A DNA stretch of 64,000 bases from Anarhynchus alexandrinus (lineage: Eukaryota > Chordata > Aves > Charadriiformes > Charadriidae), in the NCBI GenBank assembly GCA_008711295.1, contig VUYV01000181.1, forward strand, positions 1,217,614 to 1,281,613, in the 5' to 3' direction. The position numbers and the translations under genes were made by a program. The notes beneath the pieces were generated by a model. It had not been told where the DNA came from. It saw only the letters and a list, made by a program, of their open reading frames with translations, and ran no database searches. Positions 36,145 through 47,836 of the stretch are shown in pieces; positions within the stretch are counted from its first letter, which is position 1, and each line of letters starts with the position of its first letter.

Positions 36145-37705
36145 ATTTTTGCCTCTAGCCAACTGCTCGGTAGCATCAGCTCCCACGTCGGCGGCGTGCC
36201 GTGATGGCGAACGCGGGGCGGTTTGTGCAGGGGAGCAGGGAGGAGGGCTGGAGCGCAGCGTGGTTGCTGCAGCCCTGGACCAGGACCTGCTGCTTGCCTA
36301 CCCGGGCCGGGGAGCACGGGGTCTGTGTGCCGGGGCTGTAAATCCTCTGCCTCCGCTCGCCCTCGCCACGTTGCTGTCGCTCTGGCTGCCTGGGGGTCTG
36401 ACGGGAGCTGGGGTAAACGCTGATGCCGCTGACCTAATTAATTACTCGTGCAGCCTGCACCTGGAGCGAGATCTGCTCTCTTGGGTGGTTTCCCACGTGG
36501 ATGGGCTTCCCAGGGTGGAGGAACTCCAGCGGTGGATGCTGCCAGTTGTTCCCACCTCAGTCTTGTTACTCTGTGCTGCCTCACACAGACTGCTCTGGGG
36601 GGCGGAGGGCGATGGAAAACCCTTCACCTTGGCTTGCTGGGTCTGAGCAGCCGCCTGTGTGGTGGGTTCAGCATTGGTGGTGGCCCTGGAGAGCTTTGGG
36701 GCTTGTTGAGACATCCTGATATATCCCTGTTCCTTCTATCCCCATCACACTTCTTTCTTGTTCTTTGTACCTCTCATCTGTTCAAATTAGAGGGGTTTAA
36801 ACTCTTTTTCCTGCCCTGTAACGTGCCCAGGAAATTCCTCCCAGGCTTCTCTGAAAGCCTTCTTGTTGGCATCACGCTACTTGTTCTTCCACCTGTGATG
36901 TCTTGGGGAATCGGGACAGAGTGAGGTGCCCAGGAGGAGCGAGGTGTTGGGAAGGCGATCCAAAAGGAGGATGCACGTTCCCCTCCCTTTCTTCCACGCC
37001 ATTCAAACTGGGCAACCCATGGTCGAGCTGTGGCCACAGACTCATTTGTAGCATTTCAGGCGATGTCCTGGTTTGAGGTAGAACAGGATCAATTTTCTCT
37101 TTGGTAATTGTACTTTTCGGCATCAGTTAGGCTTCCAAAAAGAGCCAGAGCAGCGTGCTGGGGTTTACCTCCGTGTGCCTGGGGCTTTGCTGGTTCAGGC
37201 TCTGGTTCAGGGCCACCTGCTGAATGTAGCAAACATCTTCCATCATCTTCTGTCTGGAGGAGGTGCTTGAGGCGGGCAGCTCGAGGTCTCCCAGGGGATG
37301 CCAGCACTGGGTACCACTCAATTGAGGTAGGCTCACACCACGGGAGCCTCCTGCCCTTACCAGGGATGGCCTTTGGGAGAGGAGGCTGCGCGGAAGGTCC
37401 AGCTGAAGAGGAGGGATGCTGTAGAGGCGCTGATCACAGCAGTGGCGTTTTGGGGACCCGACAGGTATGTTTGGGAGCGAGACGTGTTGCAGGCTGATTG
37501 GCCTTACCTGTGCCGGCGAGTCCTCGCCGGCTGTCGCTGGAAGGGCGCTGGCTGCTCCGTCTGCCATGTTCACATCAGGGGCTACACCATTTCGCATCCC
37601 CCCACGGTGCATTCGTCACCTGAAGAGCCCCTGGGCTTGGGCTGAACTTTGTGTTCTCGCAATAAAACCGTGCTAGGAAATGTGTGCTGTAACAAAGCCC
37701 ATGGA

Positions 37706-37769
37706 TATAATACATCCGTATCATACTGTACCTTTCATCTTGAAGGATTCCCTCGGAGCTTTACAAACT
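37706..37769 (-). mobile_element. Possible ancient retroposon tail
   Basis: Read on the minus strand this is GTTTGTAAAGCTCCGAGGGA, then ATCCTTCAAGATGAAAGGTA and a TATTAT-rich end. It resembles the tail 'gtttgtaaagcgctttgagatccttgg-atgaaaggcgctat' common in old amniote SINE/LINE fossils. Assignment to a family is from memory and weak. Confidence 0.4.
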
Positions 37770-39747
37770 CGGTGCGCGGCAGCCTGCCGGGGTGACTGAA
37801 CGCTATCAGTACAGGCTGCGGTCTAATCTCGGTGGTGGCACGTCCCCCCCCCTGCTCCCCCTCACAGGGGGAACTTTATGAAGTCTGGTCTCGGACCAGC
37901 GCCGGGTGTTTTCCTCTAAGCCTGACTTTCTCGGGAGGAAAAAAAAAAAAAAGAACCGTGTAGCTGTTTGTTATGCAAAACCGGCGAAGAAATATTCTTC
38001 CCGGGGCAGTAGGAGTGGGTGGGAATTACTTTCGCGCAGCTTCAACGGCTTCGGATCTTGGCAGAAGAAGCATTCGCAGGGGAACGTGCCCTCCCTGCAG
38101 CCCCGAGGAAGGGGATGATGAAGGCTGAGCGGTTGGGAGATGGCTCCTGGCCGTGAGCGGGGCGGCGGGGTTCAGCGGACGGGCACGGGGGCTGCTGCCG
38201 GGGCAAGCTCTTGGGAGGGACGTGGTAAACGCCTGCCTGACATACTTGGTGTGCAAGCCTTTTTGTCACCCAATGGCCCCTTCTGTCCCCTCGGGGACAG
38301 TCCCTGAGCCAGCTGCTGATGGTGGCGTCCACCTCCTGGCAACATCTGGGCTGCTGTGGCTCCCACCGCCCGCAGGCTGGGGGCAGGGGAGGGCGATGCA
38401 GCCCTCTGCCTCGGGCACCCGTGGGGGTCTCCGGCTCCGGTTGGGTTTATTTTCCCCTGCCCCCGGCTCGCCTGGAGCTGTGGGGCGGTGGGAGGCGGCC
38501 GAAGCTGCTGTCGATGGTGGCGGAGCCTAAAAATCAAAACTGAAAGTGGGATAAGGGGCATTTAACGAAGCTGTCAGCAGAGGCATATGCTTGAAAAGCG
38601 GAGGTTAGCTCCAGTCTATTTTTGTTTGGAGTGGTACACACTTAGCCTCTTTTGTTTAGCAGTTTGTTTATGGGATGTATTTTCCCATCCTGTGTAGCTC
38701 CTCAAATGTACGCTATAAACAAACTGCAAAATCAGAAGCAGCCTCTACTTGTTCCCATTCCGTGCGTCGTGGTGCGCAGGAGACGCGGGGCGCGTGGTGC
38801 CGACAGGGCTGAGCCGCCTGCCAGCCTGAGGTCCTCGATGAAGGAGGAGACGACGCACCAGTGAGGGAGGCTATTTCGTAACGTTTGAGTATGGAAATCA
38901 CTGGGGGTGCCCCTGGGATGGAGCAGGGACACCTCAAAAGCGTATCAGCCTCTTCCTCCATTTGCATTGGAGGCTCCAAGCCTCCTCACGCTCATCCCTG
39001 AGGAGCACCGGTGTTACCACCCGCAGCCCCTTTAGCTTTGCCTCCTTCCCTGGACCCCGTCGAGGTGGCCCCTCAGGCCACCAGGAACAGGATGCGGGGT
39101 TGCCGGCGTAGTTGGTGGATCCTGGACGTTAAGAGCCATCAATATCAATTGCATTTCAAAAAGGCAACAGAGGTTTGTGGTCGTTCTTGCTGTAGTTGTT
39201 GCAGTTGCATGCCTTGTACTGGATCAACAGCCACGTGTTTCTCGCTTTATTTTTTCTGAGTGTGATCAGAGGGGCTAGAAGTGTATTTAATTAAATCGCA
39301 ACAGCCTTGCTTCTTAACACAGTTCAAGAAGCCAGAGCTGCTTGAAGACAAACTCCATTACATTGCTTTACATCGCATTTATCACATCCCAGCGCTTGCT
39401 GTTTCCTCCTCTTCTGTTCTTTGCTCTCCCCAGCCAAGCAGCACAGTTGTCCTTACTGTGTTCCCGGCCTCTGCTGTGTCGGAGGAGGAAATCCATTATC
39501 CGGTGGCATGGCAGCTGGGAGGGAGGTCGGGGACGCTGCCTGTAGGGGCTGCTCGTAGCCAGCTTGGGGTCTTGCCGGAGCAGCAGTTTGCACGACAGAC
39601 ACGCTGCTCCCTCGTTGTACTCAATTTTATTCTGCTTTTGTAGCAGCCGCCTTTGCCGCTTAGCTGACAAGCTGTTCCTTACCGTGCATGGCCCAGCGGC
39701 GGGTGGGAAGAGGGACAGGACCTGGGATTTGGGCAGGGTGCGAGGGG

Positions 39748-40206
39748 TGGGGGTGCTGGTGTGGGGATGCTGGTGCGAGGCACAGGGATGCTGGTGCGGG
39801 GATGCTGGTGTGAGGGGCAGGGATGCTGGTGCAGGGATGCTGGTGCAAGGTGCGGGGATGCTGGTGCGAGGCACGGGGATGCTGGCGTGAGGGGCAGGGA
39901 TGCTGGTGCAAGGGATGGGGATGCTGGTGCAGGGATGCTGGTGCAAGGGTCAGGGATGCTGGTGTGGGGATGCTGGTGCAGGGAGCAGGGATGCTGGTGT
40001 AGGGATGTGGGTGCGAGGGCCAGGGATGCTGGTGTGGGGATGCTGGTGCAAGGCACAGGGATGCTGGTGTAGGGATGCGGGTGCAAGGGCCAGGGATGCT
40101 GGCGTGGGGATGCTGGTGCGAGGGGCGGGGCTGCTGGTGCGGGGATGGAGGGGCGGGGCTGCTGGTGCGGGGATGGAGGGGCAGGGATGCTGGGGCAGGG
40201 ATGCTC
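39748..40206 (+). repeat. Dimeric GC-rich minisatellite, alternating 21- and 14-bp units
   Basis: The core GGGATGCTGGTG recurs about 23 times. Marking each GATGCTGG gives 39766, 39787, 39801, 39822, 39836, 39857, 39878, 39899, 39920, 39934, 39955, 39969, 39990, 40004, 40025, 40039, 40060, 40074, 40095, 40109, 40130. Spacings alternate 21 and 14, apart from four consecutive 21s in the middle, giving a 35-bp higher-order unit. No frame carries stops in the unit, which creates long spurious frames on both strands (HQHPC-type and GMLV-type repeats). Non-coding in intron 1. Confidence 0.95.
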
Positions 40207-41739
40207 CCATCCTCTGTCTCCGCTCCCCGGCAGCGCGTGTGCTGCCTCAAACTGTGCGAGCCGGGGGGAGGTTTTCTCCGCTGCCTGGGCTCGCTCTAAA
40301 GCCTGTTGTAAAACCTTTCCCCTCCTTGCCGATGAAGGGTTTTACAGCATGTTGCAATGAGCCACTTAAACGCAAAACAGGAGGGAAAAAAAAATCCTGT
40401 TTGCAGCACTGCTCCCGGCTGAGCTGGCATGGCAGCCCGGAGCCTGCGCCGGGGGGGGATACGGGGAGTTTGTAGGGGATGCTGAAGAAGAGTTGAGCCT
40501 CGCGAGAGCCTTCCCTTTGCAGAGCAACACATGGGTGTTTCTCCTGTGGCATCTCCCAGCTGCGTTGCCTCCCCAAAATAGCGTTCCCCGCTGCTCGGCA
40601 GGCTTCTCTGCCCATTTGGGGTGTGCCACGAGTCATATAAACCCAATATTTTAGTAGACCTTGGTCTGCGAAGCCTCTCTCCAGCAGGAACGGTGCAGAT
40701 TTCTCCGTGGATACCTGGCCCACATCCAAAGCAGCTCTGTGGTCACCTCTCTGGTGACCTGGTGTCCCAAATTGCCCCGTGTCCTGCAGCATCTCTCTGC
40801 AGGGAGCTGGTGTGGGACATCTGCTCCCTGACCCTGCTAGCGGAGGGGGTCTGGGCTGGGAAGGAAGGGGACGTTTTTGCCGTGCCTCTAAAAGGCAAGG
40901 TTTTTCTGTGGATGTGGGGCTGCAGTTTTTAATCACCGCTTGTTCTGATCCTCTCTCTACAAAACTGCTCTGAAGGCACCTAAGGGCAAACCAGCAGGTG
41001 TTAATATTCTTCTCATTTTGCTGTTGTTGGGTGGGGGAAGAATTTAGATTCAAGAAAAGCTGTTATTTGAAATGGTGCTTCTCGGTTTGGCTGTGGCAGC
41101 TGGAGGGCAGGTGAGACCTGGGCGAGAGGAGAGCTGCTCTGGACCTGGCTGGGGGAACAAGCTGCAGCTCTAATTTGGCTGGTAATGGCCATGAGGTGTT
41201 TTCCCCAGCCTTCTCCATGCCCTCGTTCTTCCAACTCTATGCAAATATTTGCAGTAGTTAGGGAGCTGCCCAGGGAGATTTTTATTCCTGGCATGAACTG
41301 AGTTGGAGGGAAAGGTTGGGCCAGGAGAATGGTCTCACGGTGGGCACCACGATCCACCTTGTCCAGGAGCTTCTGCTGCGGTGGCCAGCAGAAGGTGGGG
41401 AATGGGGTCCCTGGAGCATCCCATGGAGGTTTGCTCTTGTGTTCCCACGGGATGGTTGGTTGCACATAGCTGCAATCGGCATCTGTCCATCTTTACCAAG
41501 CTGAAAGGGTCCCACAGCAGCTTCCGAGGGGGTCCTGCATCTCCCTCCTGCATCTCCCTGATGTTGGCCTCTGGGAAGTCCCTCTGTTGATGGGGATACT
41601 GCGTTGTGCCGTGCACAGACGGGCTGCGGCGAGGGAAGAGGTTGGTTTTTCTTTGAGGTCTCACGGACACGCCGAGTGCTGACCAGGGGCCGGCGCAGAG
41701 GGATGGATGCTTCTGTTAATTAGCGCGAGATGAAAGGAA

Positions 41740-41990
41740 AACTTGTCTTTATTCAAAGAGCAGCTTGTTCCAGTTTCATCGCAGCCCCTCAGTTCTGAGC
41801 TTTAAAGTTCGGCGTATGTGTGAACAATAAGTTTGGAAAGATGTTTTGAAGCCGAAATCGTAGCATTGTTATGAAAATGCTGAAGGGGAGTTGTGACACT
41901 GTTTTGAAGATGAAAGTATTTTTACAATCTTAAACTGACACATTAAAAAAAAAAAAAGGAAAAGAAAAGTAAAGTTTGCATGAAAGACAG
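41740..41990. promoter_or_regulatory. AT-rich island in the GC-rich intron (candidate element)
   Basis: Sharp local drop in GC with GAACAATAAG (SOX-type), GCATTGTTATGAAAATG and TTTATTCAAAG, ending in an A12 run. Not similar to any repeat I recognise. Confidence 0.3.
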
Positions 41991-42191
41991 CTCTCAACAA
42001 GACTTTCCCTGACCAGAATCAAACAGGACCATCCCCGAAGATTGGTGAAGGCACTTTGAGGTGCTGCTGGCTCTGGCTGTCACGTAGGTGACCCTGTGTC
42101 CAGCATGGCAAAGTGAGTGGTGTCTGTTGGTGTTACTGGTGTGTGCTGGGCAGGTGAGTGCCATGCAGCCCTGGTGGAGGGAGCGGTGGGC

Positions 42192-42331
42192 TCATAGAAT
42201 GGTTAGAGTTGGAAGGACCTTAAAGATCACCTAGTTCCACCCCCCCTGCCCTGGGCAGGGACACCTCCCACCAGGCCAGGTTGCTCCAAGCCCCATCCAA
42301 CCTGGCCTTGAACACCTCCAGGGATGGGGCA
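42192..42331 (-). mobile_element. CR1 LINE, 5'-truncated 3' end
   Basis: TCATAGAATGGTTAGAGTTG leads into the GGACCTTAAAGATCACC block and ends at CACCTCCAGGGATGGGGC. It is of the same subfamily as the copy at 2635 and broken off at nearly the same internal point. Antisense in ASTN2 intron 1. Confidence 0.93.
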
Positions 42332-42934
42332 GGGTGCCCTGTTGGGTGCTTGCTTTCCTCCAGGCAGCTGCGGGAGCAGCAGAACAGCAGGAGGAGGGCG
42401 TGAGTTGAGATGTTGATGGAGCATGGACATGTGCTGGTCCCATCCTTGCTGCCCAAGTGATGCCCCTGCCACTTCTGACCCCAGCAGCACTCGCTGCAGT
42501 TGGAGTTGGTCTGTGAAAACTAATTTTTCACAGCTGTTTAGCAAGCGTCTGCCTAATGGATTAACCAAGCGGCACCTTCTCAATGCAGAGTGAAAGGGGA
42601 GGATGGACCTGGCCACCTCCAGTGTCGACAGAGTCATCTCTGGGCCCCTCCTGCCCCTTGGCTGTTCCCCGGGGCTCGTTGGTTTGTGCCATTTCATCCC
42701 ACCCGTGGGCACTGGGGAAGTTGGGCTGGGGGGCAGAGGTTGGCTATGAAGCACCGGTGTGGGGAGGGTGAACGGCGTGGTGGGTCTGGGGACTTCCAGC
42801 AGCTTGGGCTCCATCACAGCCTCTTCCAGCGACGGGTTTCCCTGTCCCAGTGTTGCATCCCACTGGTTTAAGCTGCAGTCCCTTGGTCCAGCCCTATCTG
42901 CTCGTGCGTTGCCTCCTGCACAGAGCCACCTCTT

Positions 42935-43350
42935 ATAGAGTCATAGAATCGCTATGGTTGGAAGAGACCTTTAAGATCATAGAGTCCAACTGTTAACCCA
43001 GCACTGCCAAGTTACCATTAAACCATGTTCCCCAGCACCACGTCTAAACGTCTTTTAAATCCCTCCAGGGATGGTGGTTCAACCACTTGCCTAGGCAGCC
43101 TGTTCCAGTGCTTGACAACCCTTTCAGTGAAGAAATTTATCTGAATATCCATCCTGAATCTCCCCTGGCACAACTTGAGGCTGTTCCCTCTTGTACTGTC
43201 GCTTGTTCCTTGGGAGAAGAGACTGAGCCCCCCTCACTACACCCTCCTTTCAGGCAGTTATAGAGAATGATCAGGTCTCCCCTCAGCCTCCTCTTCTCCA
43301 GGCTGAACACCCCCGGTTCCCTCAGCCGCTCTTCATCTTGCGCCCCATGA
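42935..43350 (-). mobile_element. CR1 LINE, about 415 bp of 3' end
   Basis: The longest CR1 3' end in the window. It starts ATAGAGTCATAGAATCGC and runs through GTCCAACTGTTAACCCAGCA, the 'ccagggatggtggttcaaccac' region, CAGCCTGTTCCAGTGCTTGA, and then the end of ORF2 (reverse complement of 'aggctgaggggagacctgatc'). It belongs to a different subfamily from the copy 600 bp upstream. Confidence 0.95.
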
Positions 43351-43938
43351 AGACGTAGCCTACAGGAAGGTGGCCGTGCTGTCTGTTGAGGCTGTGCTAA
43401 GTGACCTCCTGCAGCTCCTCTCGGCCGGGATGGCGAACAGCATCGTTGGTCGCTCACCAACCACCTTTTCTTGGCATATTCATTCCCATTACCACCTAGA
43501 TGCACCGGCTTGTGGCAATGGGGTTTTTTTATTCCCATTAATCTCTAGCTTCCATCGCGCTCCCTCAGGTACCCGGGGGCCTCCGAGCGCCTGCCCTGGA
43601 ATTAAAAGCAATCTATTGCCATGTCTGAGGGGGCTGTGCGAGTTGCAGGGCCACGAGCCCTGGTCTGCTGCAGAAGAGCTGTCAGGCGGTTCCTTCGTTA
43701 GAAAATAGACACCAAAAATTCCTCTTCCGCCCCCAACTTTGTCTTCCTGCCAGCCCTGAATTCCAGATTTATTTAAGGGTCTTTTCTTTTGGGCTCGGGT
43801 GGGTGTGGAGCGTGTATTTTTTGCCATGTGAGTCTGACAAGCCCTTGGGGAGGATGAGTGGGTGTCTTGAAGCGTTAGGGAGAAACTTGGCAAGTGCTTC
43901 AGCTCCAGGGATCTCTTTGCGTTTTTGGCTGCATCTGC

Positions 43939-43964
43939 TTTTTTTTTTTTTTTTTTTTTTTTTN
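43939..43964 (+). repeat. T25 homopolymer ending in an undetermined base
   Basis: Twenty-five T residues are followed by N at 43964. The N is most likely an unresolved homopolymer length rather than a true gap. Confidence 0.93.
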
Positions 43965-45150
43965 AACTTTTCTGAACCAGCAAAGTCACACTCCCCGGCA
44001 GCGCTGCCATCCAGGAATGACGCCGCTCCCGTTCCTCGAAGGCCTGGCCGCAGAGACCAGATGGTTTCCGTGGTTTCTCCCGAGGGTGCCAACTGATGGG
44101 TGGTGCTGGATGGGACACTCCCGGGGTCCCTCTGCCCATCCCTCCCGAATCTGAGCGTTAACCATGGATGGGGATGGTCTTGTATTCTGTAACTCCTAGA
44201 GGAGGATCCTCCACTCTTAGAGCTGGGATGGAGGTGGGCAGGAGGGTGCTCAGAGCTGCGCAGAGGGGCAGCCGTAGGTGGGACGTGCATGTCATGCTTG
44301 GGTGCTTCCCAAAGGAAGGAGAGGCTCTCCTGAGCCTCTTTGAGGTGCTGTGTTTCTTGTTGTGCCTTGTTCCATGCTCCCAGCGTGGTTCCTGCCCTTG
44401 TGTAGGGGATTCGGGCTCTGGTTTCAGGAGGTGAAAGCAATCTCTTAGCGGTGTTGGTGAGGGGGAAGAGCTGCCCTCCGTGTTCTTTACTGTAGTGGGG
44501 TTAAAGGAAGTGCACGTGAGTGTGCGGATTCATCTGGTGCAAAATACAGAGCTTTTGAGTCATCCTGGGATTCTCTTCTTGGCTTCGCTGCCGACTCTGA
44601 AACGACCTTGACCGAGTGAGTGCACCTCCCGCGACCTCTTCCCTCCCCACCGCTTGCAAGGGGTGTCCCCGCTTGCATTGCCAACGCGATGTCGAATTCC
44701 TGTGCGGAGGTGGGAGAGAGGGACGGACCCTCTCGGTCCTCCCCTGCTGCCCTGCCCGCGGGCTCGTGGTGCGCGAAGAGCCGGGGGAAGGAGACCAGGG
44801 GAAGCGCAAAGCCAGAAATGGGAGAAATGGGTGGGTGGAGGAGTGATGAGCGGACTCGGCAGAGCAGGATCCATCGTTTCCCCGACCTGGGGCAGCCGCT
44901 GCCCCGAGGATGTCTCCATCTGATGGTTCTCCCCGCAGCTCAACAAGTGGCTTGGCAGCGGGAGGGCAGGATGCTGCTGCCCAGTCCCGTGGCTGTAACG
45001 CACTGTCCCGTTAGGAGTTGGGGGTTTCTCTCTGCTTTAGCATGCTGAAAATGATCTGCACGCTTGAAAGTTCCCCTCTCCCCCGCGTGCACGCACGTCT
45101 CCTGATCTCGGCGAGAGAGTGACAGCTTCTCTAATTAGGCAGCCGAGGAG

Positions 45151-45164
45151 GTAACCTTAGCAAC
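45151..45164 (+). promoter_or_regulatory. RFX X-box motif in ASTN2 intron 1 (GTAACCTTAGCAAC)
   Basis: A second full X-box, fitting GTNRCC-N2-RGYAAC, differs from the one at 3367 in two positions only. CTAATTAG, a homeodomain-type palindrome, lies 14 bases before it. It sits in an otherwise GC-rich part of intron 1. Confidence 0.5.
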
Positions 45165-45747
45165 TCCACGCTGGTGCTGGGGACCATCTCCAGTTACCGT
45201 AGGAGATGGCGTGTCTGGTGTTCAAATGGCCTCTCGTGAGGACGGGAGAGCTGGGGCTGCCCACCCGCCCGCCCTCCCTGGTGCCATTTCACGTGGCCGG
45301 CGGTGTCTGCCATGCCAAGCGAGAGCCGGCACGGGAGGAGGCACCTACATCCCATCACTGCTTGCTCTCTTCTTGATGCACAGGCTGGGAGCAGCTCTGG
45401 GGAGAAGGGCTGTGGTGTCTGTGGGCAGTACTGGAAGGGAACTGGTGCAGAAGGAGGTGCTGAGCCTGCTTCGTCATCGGTGATGCCTGCTCTGCTGTGA
45501 GGGGGCCTTGGGGCTGCATCAGCAGAAGCTCTGGAGATCCAGGAGAGCAGGACCGTGCCCTCCAGGAGCACAGCGTGGGCTGCGCCCTTGGCTTGTCCCA
45601 TCTCCTTAGGTTGGGAGCTGATGGCCTGGCATCAGAGCAGCACTTGCCGGGGCTTGGAGGGTGGGTGCGAGCACAGCAGGGGTCCGTGTGTGCCGCAGAA
45701 GGACCAGCGGTGTCCTGTGCCCTGAGAGCCTGCCTGCACCGCAGCAT

Positions 45748-45800
45748 CCCCGTCGGATGCTCCGTCCTCCCCGTCGGATGCTCTGTCCTCCCCGTCGCTC
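45748..45800 (+). repeat. 21-bp tandem repeat, about 2.5 copies
   Basis: Units beginning CCCCGTCGG start at 45748 and 45769, with a partial third (CCCCGTCGC) at 45790. The two complete units differ at one position (TCCGTC versus TCTGTC). Confidence 0.9.
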
Positions 45801-45949
45801 CGTCCTCTCCATCCCGGCTGACGCGGTGGCTGCAGCGCTGAGTGCTCCCTTAAAATCTGACGGTGCCTCCTGCCCCGTGGGCTGGAAGGGGCCTTGGCTA
45901 CTCGAAACAGTGCTCGGAAATACTTTTTTTATAGCAGCTGGGAGCGAGC

Positions 45950-46270
45950 CAGGGTGAAAATGAGCTGAGGCCGCTGAAGGGAGATAAGCTGAGACGTAAA
46001 CTGTGATTTTCTGCCCTGTGAGCCCTATGCATGGATTTCATCTTTTAATGGAAGTGCAGTAAATAAAAGCCATTTTCACAATAAGCTGAGCAACAGGTCA
46101 TAAGCGTCTGAGCCACTGAAATTGATAGAAGCGAGCTAAGCGTAACAAATCTCCCAAAATTGCACCAGACTCCACTTGTATCTAGTCCCTTCCTGCATCT
46201 CACCAATTATAGCAAACGGCAATTATTTCTGAGCCAGAGCTTCCTCTGAATAAAACCTCAGTCTAACGGC
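45950..46270. promoter_or_regulatory. AT-rich island in the GC-rich intron (candidate element)
   Basis: About 320 bp of repeat-free AT-rich sequence with CCTATGCATGG, CAATTATAGC and GGCAATTATTTCTG. It stands between CpG-rich flanks and 800 bp from the intronic X-box. Confidence 0.35.
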
Positions 46271-46690
46271 AGATGCTTTATCTTCTTTTCAAATAGATTT
46301 GTACCGGAGGAAAAACCCCCAGTGGGGAGAAATCCCATTTGAAGGGGCTTTCCTTAGCAGTGTTTGCGGAGACAGTAGACCCTGGACACGCATGGAAGCC
46401 TAAATTTGACCGGTCCATAGTTTGCAGGCTCTGGCCGAGAGGGGAGATGTCACACGCATTCCCTTTCAAATGTCCCTTGTGTCTTTGTCAGGACGGAGCG
46501 TGGGCTGGGGATGTGCTGGCACCGGCCATCGTGGCGTGACCCCCTCGCTGCTGGGATGCTCCTGTTGATGGGGCCCCTGTGGAGTGTTGACTTTTTCTCC
46601 TTCTTCCAGTTAGATCCAGTAAGTGACTGCCCAGTCCCCACCAGCAGGCTCCGTGCTGGTACCCAGCGATGCTTCTGGGGTATAAAGTAG

Positions 46691-46730
46691 ACTCTCAAGC
46701 CCACGCTCAGACTCTCAAGCCCACGCTCAG
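46691..46730 (+). repeat. Perfect 20-bp tandem duplication
   Basis: ACTCTCAAGCCCACGCTCAG occurs twice head to tail with no mismatch, suggesting a recent slippage or polymorphic site. Confidence 0.95.
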
Positions 46731-47792
46731 ACTAAATGCGAACGCTTTTGTCCCGTATAACCTCTAGGCTTTTTTTAGAAACATCTCTGCCGCAGAGCCT
46801 TGGGGCTGCACCTGCAGCAAGGAGAGCGTCCGGGGTGGAATTTCCTCACCTCTGCACCAGTCTGTCCGATCTGAGGGGGGTTAGCTGGGAATTTATTCGA
46901 ATTTATTTGCAAGTGCTTTTGAAGAGGCGCTTATTTTATAAGTGGAGTTGTGGCACCGCTGGTTTTACCTGCTCGGTCTCCAGTCCAAAGTCAGATAGCC
47001 CCATCTTCGCCGTTGCTTCTGGCTTGGTGGTGTCCGAGCGAGACGTCCCCGGGGGCGCGCAGCCCGCAGGGCTCGCGGGGGAGGGTTGTGCGGGTGGCTG
47101 TCGGCGTGCGTGCGGTTGTTCCTTGGCGGGACGGCCGTGCCGGGCCGTGCCTCTCAGCCCTGGTGTTTTTCTGCACGTGGGAATGAAGCGCGTTGCTTGG
47201 GGTTTGTGGGAAGCGCGCTCCCGCTGTTCGACGCTGCTAGAGATGCTGACAAAGAAGTGCCACAGGATAGCGGGTGTACGAAGCTCAACTGGCTTTCTGA
47301 TTGATGTCATTAGTGCTCCCTACTGGAAAAACCCCTGGGAAGCCGGACACTTTCTGTCTCTGGATTTCTCCAGGAGTTTTAGCTGAACAGCTTCTCGTTA
47401 GGTGCGTAGGGGCTGCTAATGTGGCCCCCTCCCGGCTCCCTGAAAAAAAATAAAAATAAGTGGCAAGGTCTTAAATTGCCCGAGAACTGGTTTGTCTCTG
47501 GTGGTGTCGTTAGCGAAGTGCATCACTCGGGTGTTTGGGGACGCCTGGGAGCTGTGGGCCAGGAGGGGGCTGCTGCGTCGCCTGCCCTGGCCCCGGGGCC
47601 GCTGCTGGGAAAGGCTTTCCCGGCACGGCCGAGATGAGGGATCACCAACGGGGAGCGATGAGCGTTGTTCAATGATGCGTCCTCCCCTGTCACGGGGGAG
47701 CAGGGTTTGATTGATTTACTCTGTGTTAGCTTCGCATGAAGAAAACCGTTGGTTATTTTTTTTTTCCCTTTTTACCTTAGACTTGGAATTAC

Positions 47793-47836
47793 TTTCTTTT
47801 TTTTTTTTTTTTTTTTTTTTTTCTTTCCTTTTTTTT

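Noticed and set aside
39660..40475. Repetitive His/Pro or Gly/Met/Leu-rich 'proteins'
   Set aside because: Produced entirely by the 21/14-bp minisatellite, which is open in several frames.
40247..41053. 268-codon minus-strand frame
   Set aside because: Longest frame outside the exon, but it lies in GC-rich intron next to the minisatellite, overlaps other frames on both strands and shows no motif or splice context.
43489..44440. Two minus-strand frames of more than 200 codons
   Set aside because: Both run through the poly-T tract with an undetermined base and have no similarity outside it.
46736..47386. 216-codon plus-strand frame
   Set aside because: Begins at the 20-bp tandem repeat, has no recognisable domain, and fits chance expectation in GC-rich DNA.
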